Positions 26,047-34,363 of a stretch of 64,000 bases of DNA are shown piece by piece. The stretch is from contig CALKCK010000015.1 in the NCBI GenBank assembly GCA_938083195.1, forward strand, positions 124,001-188,000. The letters are read 5' to 3'. Under the pieces are notes generated by a model. That model saw only the letters and a program-made list of their open reading frames with translations. It searched no databases and was not told the origin of the DNA. Origin of the DNA: an uncultured Pirellulaceae bacterium. Lineage in GTDB: Bacteria; Planctomycetota; Planctomycetia; Pirellulales; Pirellulaceae. A program made the translations under genes and the position numbers. The stretch's first letter is position 1. Each line of letters begins with the position of its first letter.

Positions 26047-26527
26047 CAGCTAAGCACTTGACCGCATCACCGCAACTAATTTCGCCATCGTGAATAACAG
26101 TCGCCGTTATTCCTCCGTGGCCTCGCATGGCGTTGTAACCGCCACTCCCAAGATTTTCTTCCATTCGACTGCAGGGCGGGCAATTCCCGGTCACTTCAAG
26201 AATCGCATGGCCAATTTGAATTCGTCTCTTCTTGAGTGCCTGCAAATTGATACCCGAAACCACGACATTACGTCTCAGCAAGCTCGGATCGATGGCTTCT
26301 AGTTTCAAAATACTCGCCACCGTAGTGATATGCTCCTGTTGAATCAGGGTCACCATCCTTGGTCCGCCAGCCTTTCCTCGATAACGATCTCCGACAATCC
26401 CCTCTAAACTTACGTTCACTGACGGAAGAACCTTTATTGGTTCACGACGCCCGGGGCGAACACCAATCCACTCCACTCTCCCTACCTGCGGCATCGTCGC
26501 TAGTAACTGTTTCATTTCCAGGCTCAC
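26042..26527 (-). CDS. MOSC domain protein
   Basis: A 161-residue protein starting at GTG with AGGA 8 bp upstream. It shows the MOSC fold landmarks: GRVEWIGVRPGRREP at the start, a LEGIVGDRYRGKAGG loop, LLRRNVVVSGINL, and the conserved Cys motif GNCPPCSRME, followed by RGHGGITATVIHDGEIS. MOSC domains bind molybdenum cofactor or handle sulfur on it, and stand-alone forms like this are close to YiiM, which reduces N-hydroxylated compounds with the cofactor. It is convergent with msrB. A molybdenum enzyme is encoded elsewhere in the window (50.7 kb), but no direct link is visible. Confidence 0.9.
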   Translation of the reverse strand: MSLEMKQLLATMPQVGRVEWIGVRPGRREPIKVLPSVNVSLEGIVGDRYRGKAGGPRMVTLIQQEHITTVASILKLEAIDPSLLRRNVVVSGINLQALKKRRIQIGHAILEVTGNCPPCSRMEENLGSGGYNAMRGHGGITATVIHDGEISCGDAVKCLAE

Positions 26528-26784
26528 AGCAATTCCTACAATTCGCTTTTTTTTGATTCAATAGACTAATCTGCTCCCAACCCATGATAAAGAAATTTGG
26601 ACTTCGGCAACAGCAGCAAGACCAACGCTACAGACGGCAGTTAGAACCAACCGTTGAACCGATCTAACGTTGATCCACATCGTGGTTCAACGGGATTGCC
26701 CCGAGAATTTTCGAAAGTGAAACTTGTGCCACTGGATTGGAATTGCGACAATCTGAAAAATCAAACGCACTCCTGGTAAAAACT

Positions 26785-27708
26785 ATGAAAAACAGCAAGT
26801 ACATATGGATGAATGGCGAGATGGTTCCGTGGGAGAACGCTACCGTCCATGTCATGTCACACGCCCTCCATTATGGCTCGAGCGTTTTTGAGGGAATTCG
26901 TTGCTACGCAACCCCTCACGGCCGCTGCATCTTTCGACTCGACGCTCACATCAAGCGTTTTTTTAATTCTGCAAAATTATACCGTTACCGACTCTCTTTT
27001 TCTGTTGCCGAAATCGAAACGGGGTGCCGCGACTCCATCACTAAAAATGATCTTGAGACCGCTTACATTCGTCCGCTTGCCTTTCTTGGAGCAGGTTCCC
27101 TGGGTGTCGTTCCCAACGAAGACGTTCCAACCGATGTCATCATCGCAGCGATGGAATTTGGAACTTACCTCGGTGAAGAAGGGCTTAAGAACGGAATCGA
27201 TGTCTGCGTGTCTTCCTGGGCAAGAACCACCAGTGCAGCACTGCCAGTCCTATCAAAAGCCGGTGGACATTATCTCAACGCACAACTGATTGGCGGCGAA
27301 GCCAGGCGAAATGGTTTTGCGGAAGGTATCTCTGTCACTGCGAGGGGAACCGTCAGCGAGGGATCAGCTGAGAATATTTTCATCGTCCGAGATGGCAAAA
27401 TTTATACGCCGCCACTCTCCGCCGCAATTCTCGACGGAATCACTCGCGACTCAGTCACGACGCTGGCGAGGCATCTTGGTTTTGAAGTGATCGAACAAGA
27501 AATCCCTCGAGAATTGCTCTACGTTGCGGATGAGATTTTCTTGACCGGAACCGCCGCGGAAGTCACCCCGGTGAGAAGCGTGGATCGTATGGAGATTGGC
27601 TGCGGTTCCCGTGGACCAATCACAGAGGCAATTCAGAATGCGTTCTTTGGCTTATTTGACGGAACCACTCAGGATCAATGGAATTGGCTGGACTCGGTAG
27701 AACCTTAA
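26785..27708 (+). CDS. ilvE: Branched-chain-amino-acid aminotransferase
   Basis: Start at ATG 26785 (MKNSKYIWMNGEMVPW), the usual N-terminus; the open frame reaches upstream without support. The 307-residue protein is a class IV PLP aminotransferase: HALHYGSSVFEGIR near the start, a YIRPLAFLG strand, PLP-binding Lys158 in LSKAGGHYLN, the SEGSAENIF motif and FLTGTAAEVTPV near the end. It makes the last step of Val, Leu and Ile synthesis from their keto acids with glutamate as donor. Length and motifs are normal. The neighbouring RimK-like gene is convergent and not part of the pathway. Confidence 0.95.
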   Translation: MKNSKYIWMNGEMVPWENATVHVMSHALHYGSSVFEGIRCYATPHGRCIFRLDAHIKRFFNSAKLYRYRLSFSVAEIETGCRDSITKNDLETAYIRPLAFLGAGSLGVVPNEDVPTDVIIAAMEFGTYLGEEGLKNGIDVCVSSWARTTSAALPVLSKAGGHYLNAQLIGGEARRNGFAEGISVTARGTVSEGSAENIFIVRDGKIYTPPLSAAILDGITRDSVTTLARHLGFEVIEQEIPRELLYVADEIFLTGTAAEVTPVRSVDRMEIGCGSRGPITEAIQNAFFGLFDGTTQDQWNWLDSVEP

Positions 27709-27725
27709 CCGCGACCCACTCCTCA

Positions 27726-28934
27726 TTAAGCAGCAAATCGGCGGGGATAATTCTCCTCCGCATCGCTGGCCAACTCCTGAATGGTTGGCTGGCGCTGAGT
27801 CCTGGCAGGAATCATCGACCGCATCGACTCCAGCTTCCCAAAACACAACATGCGATCTCCCGCTGCTAGACGACGCTTCAGTCGCGGGTTAGGGATCACT
27901 GTTGTACCGCGGTAAAGTGTGAGCACGTTAATGTCCTGCTCTAGCAAACCCGATTCGTCAATTGATTTCCCAACGAACTCTGACCCCTCTGGCACGTGAA
28001 TCTCGGTAACGCCATATCCCTGGCTGACAGTTAACCGCTGCCGAATATCGATTTCAGGGAAATCGACTTGAGCTGCCAAATAATCAATGATCGCGCCGGC
28101 AATGTCCAGCTGAGTACAACGCTCAATTCCTTCCAACCCAGGCGAGGAATTCACCTCCATGATCTGGGGACCGCGTGACGATTCAAGCATATCCACCCCA
28201 GCAACACGCAGCCCCATGATTTGAGCTGCCCGGACTGCAGTCCGTTCTTCTTCCGGCGTCAAATCGACAGCTTCGGTTCTCCCCCCGCGATGGACGTTAC
28301 TGCGAAATTCATTCCCTAAAGCAATCCGACGCATTGCCGCCACTACACGATCACCAACAACGAATGCCCGAATGTCTTGTCCCCGGCTTTCAGCAACAAA
28401 CTTTTGAACCAATACGTTTTGCCGCGTACTCTGCATCGTTTCGATGATTGCTTCGGCAACCTTTTCAGATTCCGCGAGAATTACTCCGACCCCCTGAGTG
28501 CCTTCAAGTAATTTAATGACCACTGGCGCTCCGCCAATGCGTTCAATGGCCGGCAGAACATCAGTACGGTTTTTAACAAATGTCGTTTGCGGCATTCCAA
28601 TTTGATGCCGACTTAAAATCTGCAATGCTCTTAATTTATCCCTCGAGTTGGCAATCCCATGAGAACTGTTCGCCGAAAATACATCCATCTGCTCGAACTG
28701 CCTAACCACCGCTGTCCCAAATCGAGTAATCGAGGCTGCGATTCGAGGAATTATCGCATCAAATTCGCCTAAGCATTCGGATTGATAAAACAGTTGCGGA
28801 TTACATTCAGCTAAATCAATCGAGAACTTCAGGGTATCGAGGATCTCTACATCGTGAGCCCTCGCCTTGGCCGATTCAACCAATCTTCGCGTACTGTAGC
28901 AGTTTGGCTGGCGTGAAATAATCGCGAGCTTCAT
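27726..28934 (-). CDS. RimK-family ATP-grasp ligase fused to an RCK_C (TrkA-C) domain
   Basis: Start at ATG 28934 (MKLAIISRQPNC), the usual RimK opening; the frame runs on to 28967. The 402-residue protein has the RimK pre-ATP-grasp region (residues 1-95), an ATP-grasp core with VIKLLEGTQGVGVIL, VQKFVAESRGQDIRAFVVG and the metal-binding IMEVNSSPGLEGIE, then about 90 extra residues. That tail (VTEIHVPEGSEFVGKSI through GDRMLCFG) reads as an RCK_C domain, which in potassium-transport regulators binds small ligands. RimK enzymes add glutamates to the C-terminus of ribosomal protein S6 or make glutamyl peptides. The fusion may make the ligase responsive to a small molecule. Confidence 0.88.
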   Translation of the reverse strand: MKLAIISRQPNCYSTRRLVESAKARAHDVEILDTLKFSIDLAECNPQLFYQSECLGEFDAIIPRIAASITRFGTAVVRQFEQMDVFSANSSHGIANSRDKLRALQILSRHQIGMPQTTFVKNRTDVLPAIERIGGAPVVIKLLEGTQGVGVILAESEKVAEAIIETMQSTRQNVLVQKFVAESRGQDIRAFVVGDRVVAAMRRIALGNEFRSNVHRGGRTEAVDLTPEEERTAVRAAQIMGLRVAGVDMLESSRGPQIMEVNSSPGLEGIERCTQLDIAGAIIDYLAAQVDFPEIDIRQRLTVSQGYGVTEIHVPEGSEFVGKSIDESGLLEQDINVLTLYRGTTVIPNPRLKRRLAAGDRMLCFGKLESMRSMIPARTQRQPTIQELASDAEENYPRRFAA

Positions 28935-29144
28935 TCGAGATGGCGTCCAGAAAATTCGAAATTGCAACGGAAACAGACGGGGAAATCGCGTAACTTACCG
29001 CATGCTACTGAGATCAAAAAAACAAATCATGTCCTTGATTTCCTATCAACTGTTCGTCTGCCAAAAGCCCTATTCTTGAACGGAATACTAAAAACGTTTT
29101 ATCAAACAAAAATAATTGCATCGCGCAAAATTCGCCCCCAAGGC

Positions 29145-29366
29145 TCAATAATGCGGGGGCACTTCATCCTCCGCCTTTCGCTCCGACTCAGACTCCGAGC
29201 CAGCACGAAGACGACTCTCCAAACGCTCGATAATCAGCCTCATTTTTTCTAGCCGCTGAACATTTTCAAGTACCACTTCGTTCAGTGATTCGTAATCATT
29301 CTGCAGATGCATCATCGAACTTTCGAGTTCAGTGATGCGTTTCCTATCCCTCTCACTCTGATCCAT
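29145..29366 (-). CDS. slyX: SlyX family protein
   Basis: A 73-residue protein, almost entirely a charged coiled coil (RITELESSMMHLQNDYESLN onward), ending in the SlyX hallmark PPHY. Length is normal. It lies one base past the stop of the metal permease gene on the same strand, so it is probably co-transcribed with it and translated by coupling. SlyX is of unknown function; its name comes from its neighbour slyD in E. coli. Confidence 0.88.
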   Translation of the reverse strand: MDQSERDRKRITELESSMMHLQNDYESLNEVVLENVQRLEKMRLIIERLESRLRAGSESESERKAEDEVPPHY

Positions 29367-29367
29367 T

Positions 29368-30615
29368 CTATTTCACTTCCCTTGAATGTTGGCGCGTTGC
29401 TAGAAACCCCAGCCGTTTGACACAATCAACGACCTCGCTCAAATTTGGATCCCCCAAAATGGCTGCCGTTCCCGCCTTTAAATCAACCGATACTCCCTCA
29501 ACCCCCTCGACCTGCTGCAATGCAGTTTCAACCCGATGCACGCATCCACCGCACGTCATACCCGTGACATCTAGAATCATCTTCTCCACATCACCGTCAA
29601 CAAGTCGATTTTTAGTGAAGTACCTTTGCAAGTCGGTCACCACAAATTTACCCACCAAAAACAAAAGAAAAATCCCGCTAGCTAACTCCCAATTCGACAA
29701 AGCGTGGTCAGTAACAACAATACCCTGACTGATATCGGATAACAAAAACCCATCAAATAGCCACGCGACACCTACGCTACCCACCAAAATGGTGGACAAA
29801 TAAACGACTACCGATTTCAATCCAAATCGACCATAAATGACACCTATCGTCGAAACATTAGTAGCCGGCCCAGCCATCAAAAAAACTAATGCTGCGGCAG
29901 GAGAAAGACCGCTCGAGACCAACGCCGCAGCGATTGGAACTGAGGCCGTTGCACAAACATAGAGTGGAATCGAGAGTAGTAATACGACTACGATCGAAGG
30001 AAACCAACCTAATGATTCAAGGTTCTGGACCCAAACATCAGGGAGATATTCATTGATCAAGGCCGAAACTAAAACGCCAACCACTAGCCAAACCCAAATC
30101 GATCGAAGAATTTCGATACTCGATTCTCCAAACCGCTCCAACCATCGCTTCTTTCCGCTTGGATGGTCAATGTGATCACGGGGCAGAGAATTCACTTCGT
30201 CCACCGCTTTTAACGAGGAGCAACTTTCCGGCTCAACAAGATCCAATAAACAACCACCGACCAAGCCAGTGATCGCCGCGGCAAGCATCTTTACAATCGC
30301 AAACGGCCAACCAAAAAAGGAAACACTCACTAAAACTGAATCGACCCCGGTCTGCGGCGTGCTAATGAGAAAACCTAGAGCAGCTCCCTTGCTAGCTCCT
30401 TGTTGCCGCAAGCCAACGCCGGCAGGGATAACACCACAGGAGCAAAGCGGCAGAGGAACGCCAAGCAAAACCGCTCGGAAGACTCCCGAATAGCCGTGAA
30501 AACGTCTCCGAATCCAATCACTGGGCAGCAGAGCCCCCATAAGTCCAGAAATTAGCATTCCCAAAAGAAGCCACGGAGCCAGTCTCGCCCAAATTGTCCA
30601 ACAGTCTAAAAGCAT
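29368..30615 (-). CDS. SO_0444-type metal efflux permease with C-terminal HMA domain
   Basis: A 415-residue protein with about eight to ten membrane helices in two blocks, separated by a hydrophilic loop at about 130-160. The first block carries the permease signature PLPLCSCGVIPAGVGLRQQG with its Cys pair, and the second has a matching AGPATNVSTIGVIYG. The last 70 residues form a heavy-metal-associated domain with the copper-type motif MTCGGC. The family (DUF318/ArsP relatives) is thought to export Cu, Zn or similar ions or arsenicals, and the HMA domain would deliver the ion. Followed immediately by slyX. Confidence 0.9.
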   Translation of the reverse strand: MLLDCWTIWARLAPWLLLGMLISGLMGALLPSDWIRRRFHGYSGVFRAVLLGVPLPLCSCGVIPAGVGLRQQGASKGAALGFLISTPQTGVDSVLVSVSFFGWPFAIVKMLAAAITGLVGGCLLDLVEPESCSSLKAVDEVNSLPRDHIDHPSGKKRWLERFGESSIEILRSIWVWLVVGVLVSALINEYLPDVWVQNLESLGWFPSIVVVLLLSIPLYVCATASVPIAAALVSSGLSPAAALVFLMAGPATNVSTIGVIYGRFGLKSVVVYLSTILVGSVGVAWLFDGFLLSDISQGIVVTDHALSNWELASGIFLLFLVGKFVVTDLQRYFTKNRLVDGDVEKMILDVTGMTCGGCVHRVETALQQVEGVEGVSVDLKAGTAAILGDPNLSEVVDCVKRLGFLATRQHSREVK

Positions 30616-30913
30616 ATGCCTATCTTAGCGGAATATATTTCATCACCTAGGTAAGCCAGCGTGAAACCGCTATCGCTACAGTGTGCTGCCTCGAATTCGA
30701 TTCCAAAGTATTAAGGCAACCACCGTGCGTTCGAGCAATATTAGACAAAAACCACGATTTATCGAGTTTTGGTGGGTTAGTTCCGAATCGAACCAAATCC
30801 AAGAGGCGACAGTGACGATAAATTTGAAAAGCAATCAACCGGTACATTTACCGAGGAGTTGTGTTTGAAATTAGCCGTCAGCCGTTAAACTTATCTTGCG
30901 AACACAGATTCCA

Positions 30914-32023
30914 ATGAATGCAAACCCAAGCCCTTCCCCTGCTAACTATGGAATTTCACCTGGAACATTGCACACTCCAACGACTGGTCCTACCAGAATC
31001 GCCGCTGCTTATCGAAATTCTTCCACGGAAACTTTTTTCATTTCGAATTACATGAAACCGCAATCTCCATCAGACAATAATCACTCTGAGCAAACCCTTG
31101 ATAAGGTTGCTGCGGAAATCCACGGATCGCTCGTATTTCCGCAAGCGTCCCACGCGGCCCCCATTCCCGAATTTGATTCTTTGGTCGACCTAATTCTTCG
31201 CTTAAAAGCAATCGTCTACCCAGGTTTTCGCTCAAACGAATCCTCCAGTGAAAAAGTACTGGCTGGATTAAGATCCCAAATCGACGAAACTCATCAACTG
31301 ATTTCGCGACAAATCGCCATTGCAATTGCTCGGCATTTTGAAGCTTGCGAGGACATGACTCTCCAAGATTGTGGCGGCATTTCACCAGGCAAGCTCTCGA
31401 TGCCTGAGGACATCATGAAATTTAGTCAACGAATATCGACAGACTACATTCTTAAAATGCCACAAATCCGCGCCTCGTTATTAACAGATGTGAAGGCAGC
31501 CTACGTCGGCGACCCCGCCTGCAAGAATTATGATGAAGTCATCCTCTGCTACCCAGGATTAAGCGCGATTACCGTCCACCGACTCGCACACGAACTTTAC
31601 AAATTAAATGTCCCATTTATCCCCCGCATGATGGCCGAATGGGTCCATGGAGAAACGGGAGTCGACATTCACCCAGGCGCTACCATCGGTAATCACTTTT
31701 TCATTGATCACGGTACCGGGGTTGTGATTGGCGAAACCTGCATCATTGGCGAACACGTCAAGATCTATCAAGGAGTTACGCTGGGTGCCTTGAGTTTTCC
31801 ACAGGACGAAATGGGGCAACTAGTACGCGATTCAAAGCGTCACCCCACCATCGAAGACAATGTCGTTATCTACGCAAATGCGACAGTTTTAGGAGGCAAT
31901 ACTGTCGTTGGCCGAGATTCTGTCGTCGGCTCAAGTGTTTGGCTTACCGAAAGTGTCGCACCTTCGACAACAGTCACCATGGAAAAGCCCAAACTAAAGA
32001 TCCGCAATCAGGTAGATAGCTAG
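30914..32023 (+). CDS. cysE: Serine O-acetyltransferase
   Basis: Start uncertain. I use ATG 30914; TTG 30898-region and ATG 31052 are in frame, and none has a clear ribosome binding site. From 31052 the protein would have 323 residues, closer to the usual size of the EpsC-type enzyme; the upstream 46 residues are Pro/Ser/Thr-rich. The domain is clear: an N-terminal helical region, HELYKLNVPFIPRMMAEW, then the left-handed hexapeptide helix (HPGATIGNHFFIDHGTGVVI, later YANATVLGGNTVVG) with the catalytic His-Asp pair. It makes O-acetylserine for cysteine synthesis. No cysK is seen nearby. Confidence 0.9.
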   Translation: MNANPSPSPANYGISPGTLHTPTTGPTRIAAAYRNSSTETFFISNYMKPQSPSDNNHSEQTLDKVAAEIHGSLVFPQASHAAPIPEFDSLVDLILRLKAIVYPGFRSNESSSEKVLAGLRSQIDETHQLISRQIAIAIARHFEACEDMTLQDCGGISPGKLSMPEDIMKFSQRISTDYILKMPQIRASLLTDVKAAYVGDPACKNYDEVILCYPGLSAITVHRLAHELYKLNVPFIPRMMAEWVHGETGVDIHPGATIGNHFFIDHGTGVVIGETCIIGEHVKIYQGVTLGALSFPQDEMGQLVRDSKRHPTIEDNVVIYANATVLGGNTVVGRDSVVGSSVWLTESVAPSTTVTMEKPKLKIRNQVDS

Positions 32024-32188
32024 ACCCGGCACTTCTCAAAACCTCGTCCTATGCCCTTCAACAGGTTGATATTGTCTGCGAGCAAGAGTCGTGAGACAAT
32101 CGTTACCAACCGAATGCGGGCAATTATTATCAGCGCCATTCGGGCGATTTGAATCAATTACTTAATTGTTATCTCTCTGGATTCTGAA

Positions 32189-33160
32189 ATGACCGACGCC
32201 ATTTCCCCAACCGCAACTGAACGCCTTCGGCAATGCTGGCTGCATGTCCATGTACCCAAAGCTGGCGGTTCGACATTAAGACAATTGATGAATCGAAACT
32301 TCGGGAAGGGATTTTACAACTCCAATTCACTATTGGAAACGAAGCAGTACACTCGGGACGACGTTAGCGAAATCATTCGTTGTCATCCATGGGTTCAGTG
32401 CCTGAGCGATCACAAACTCTCCCTTGACCTTCCATTCGAACACGAACACGCCGAAGTTTTTGCACTCAGCTATATCCGCAATCCGGTGGATCGATTTATC
32501 TCAAGATATTTCTTCCATCGACATTTCGAAGAAGTAAATTGTATTGCCCAGCGAATGAGCTTCCGCGAATTTGCGACCGCTGAATTGGTTCAACAAGAGG
32601 TGCACCCTCAAACCAATAGCCAGATCTACTTTCTTAACGGAGGCAAGTCGTTCGACTCCATGGAGGTCATTGATCGGGCCATCGCCACCGGAAGAGCGTT
32701 TGTCTTTCCTATCGAACGATTTGATGAATCCTGCATTTGCCTTGAGCAATTATATCCAACCGTTTTTTCCGACCTTTCCTACGTTCGGGCTAACGTCTCC
32801 AAACGCGATGCTGACATCTCTCCAGCAGATCGAGAGTTCGCGTATCGCTACCTAAAAATGGACGATACGGTTTTCGAAAGAGCAAATCAATTCCTCGACA
32901 AGACACTTAACCAGGCTTTCTCTACCGAAGACCTTCGCAATTCGGCACTCGCCAGTTTCAAAGATCGGTGCGCTCGACGATTCCACAATTTTTATCCGCC
33001 AGTCGCTCCCGGCGAACCAGTTCCGCCCATCGGCACGATTCCTAAATTTCCGGCACCGACAAAACCGGCACCAGAGCAACCGCATGACCCCAACCATCCT
33101 GACGAGAAGGTCGAAGCCAAGGCAACCGTAGCAACACTTCCAACTCAGCCCACTGAATAA
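32189..33160 (+). CDS. Sulfotransferase family 2-type protein
   Basis: A 323-residue protein with the cytosolic-fold sulfotransferase elements: the PAPS 5'-phosphosulfate loop HVPKAGGSTLR at the start and the 3'-phosphate segment SYIRNPVDRFISRYF (about residues 92-106). The last 50 residues are Pro- and Lys-rich (from PPVAPGEP onward) and look disordered. Such enzymes sulfate glycans; planctomycetes are rich in sulfated-polysaccharide enzymes, but the direction here would be synthesis, for example of a cell-surface polymer. The stop codon lies within a 14-bp tandem repeat. No signal peptide, so it acts in the cytoplasm. Confidence 0.85.
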   Translation: MTDAISPTATERLRQCWLHVHVPKAGGSTLRQLMNRNFGKGFYNSNSLLETKQYTRDDVSEIIRCHPWVQCLSDHKLSLDLPFEHEHAEVFALSYIRNPVDRFISRYFFHRHFEEVNCIAQRMSFREFATAELVQQEVHPQTNSQIYFLNGGKSFDSMEVIDRAIATGRAFVFPIERFDESCICLEQLYPTVFSDLSYVRANVSKRDADISPADREFAYRYLKMDDTVFERANQFLDKTLNQAFSTEDLRNSALASFKDRCARRFHNFYPPVAPGEPVPPIGTIPKFPAPTKPAPEQPHDPNHPDEKVEAKATVATLPTQPTE

Positions 33161-33191
33161 AGACGCCTGAATAAAGACTCCTGAATCAAGG
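33153..33191 (+). repeat. 14-bp tandem repeat across a stop codon
   Basis: CTGAATAAAGACGC (33153-33166), CTGAATAAAGACTC (33167-33180) and CTGAATCAAGG (33181-33191). The first copy contains the TAA stop of the sulfotransferase (33158-33160). Confidence 0.93.
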
Positions 33192-33222
33192 CCAGCGACT
33201 GCCGCAACAAACTTGAAATCGG

Positions 33223-34236
33223 CTAAAACCCTAAACCTTTCGTTTTCGTTTGTACGCGACAAATCCGATCACTTGACGTGATGAACAAAGTGGATCCATC
33301 TTCCCCGAACGCGCAGTTCGCAGTTGGCTTGCCCATCATCAATCGCCCCAATAGTTTTCCTGCTGGCGAAATCACAAGAATCCCGCCTGGTCCCGACGCC
33401 CAGAGGTTACCCTGCACATCAACACACATTCCATCAGGCATTCCCGGATCCCCCTGATTCGCATACTTCAGACTGTTAAAGATCGTCTTTCCTTTTGCAG
33501 CCGTTATCCCATTTGGCATAACAGCGTAAGCGTTATAAATCGGAGCAGGGCGGTGCGACTGGGCGACATACAAAGTCTTTTCATCTGGTGACAATGCAAT
33601 CCCATTGGGACGCTCAAGCTCTTTGATCAACAACGCTATCTCGCCATCGACACCAACTCGGTACACCCCACAATAATCAAGCTCGCGTTTTGTTTCATCC
33701 CGCAATCCATACGGCGGATCGGTGAAGTAAATTGCGCCGCTGGAATGAATGACCAAATCGTTAGGACTATTAAATCGCTTGCCTTTAAATTTATCAGCTA
33801 GAGTCGTTTTTGAGCCATCCGATTCCACACGATAAATCCGGCGATTACCGTGATCGCAAACAATCAACCGACCTTGGGCGTCAGTCATTAGACCATTTGA
33901 GCCAGGCTCCTTCTCGCCATTTTTACCCTCGTAACCACTTGGATCCATAAAAATCGAATGTCCCGTTTTTGGACTCCAACTATGGATTTTATTTTGAGGC
34001 ACATCGGAAAAAAGTAAAACGCTTTTGTCTTTTATCCAGACCGGACCTTCGGACCATTGATATCCAGTCGTAAGGACTTCAATTGGACTTGCTGGATCAA
34101 TCAAATCTTTCAATGCAGGATCGAGCACTTCGATGCTTCCTAATGTCTCTCGATTAGAAGAATCTTCCTGCGCACTGAGCGGCAAAGAGACCAACAAACA
34201 AACCAAAGCTCCCGCAACAATTGAGAAACGCAACAT
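33223..34236 (-). CDS. Secreted SMP-30/gluconolactonase/LRE-type protein
   Basis: Start at ATG 34236, which has GAGGTG 6 bp upstream and a textbook signal peptide (MLRFSIVAGALVCLLVSLPLS, cut after SAQ); the frame extends to 34260. The 337-residue protein is a six-bladed propeller of the SMP-30 family: WSEGPVWIKDKSVLLFSDVP, the GSNGLMTDAQGRLIVCDHGN stretch, RFNSPNDLVIHSSGAIYFTD with the metal-binding Asn/Asp, and LERPNGIALSPDEKTLYV. Members hydrolyse sugar lactones. Common as a secreted enzyme in planctomycetes; the actual lactone is not predictable. Confidence 0.9.
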   Translation of the reverse strand: MLRFSIVAGALVCLLVSLPLSAQEDSSNRETLGSIEVLDPALKDLIDPASPIEVLTTGYQWSEGPVWIKDKSVLLFSDVPQNKIHSWSPKTGHSIFMDPSGYEGKNGEKEPGSNGLMTDAQGRLIVCDHGNRRIYRVESDGSKTTLADKFKGKRFNSPNDLVIHSSGAIYFTDPPYGLRDETKRELDYCGVYRVGVDGEIALLIKELERPNGIALSPDEKTLYVAQSHRPAPIYNAYAVMPNGITAAKGKTIFNSLKYANQGDPGMPDGMCVDVQGNLWASGPGGILVISPAGKLLGRLMMGKPTANCAFGEDGSTLFITSSDRICRVQTKTKGLGF

Positions 34237-34363
34237 CGAAACACCTCGACAATAAAACAAATTCGTAAATCAAGCGAAACAAAATCCAACACCAGTCTAG
34301 CGATTCTGTTGCCGGATAGCATCTTTCAATCCATTTTTCTTATTTTCATGCCACCAACCCACG

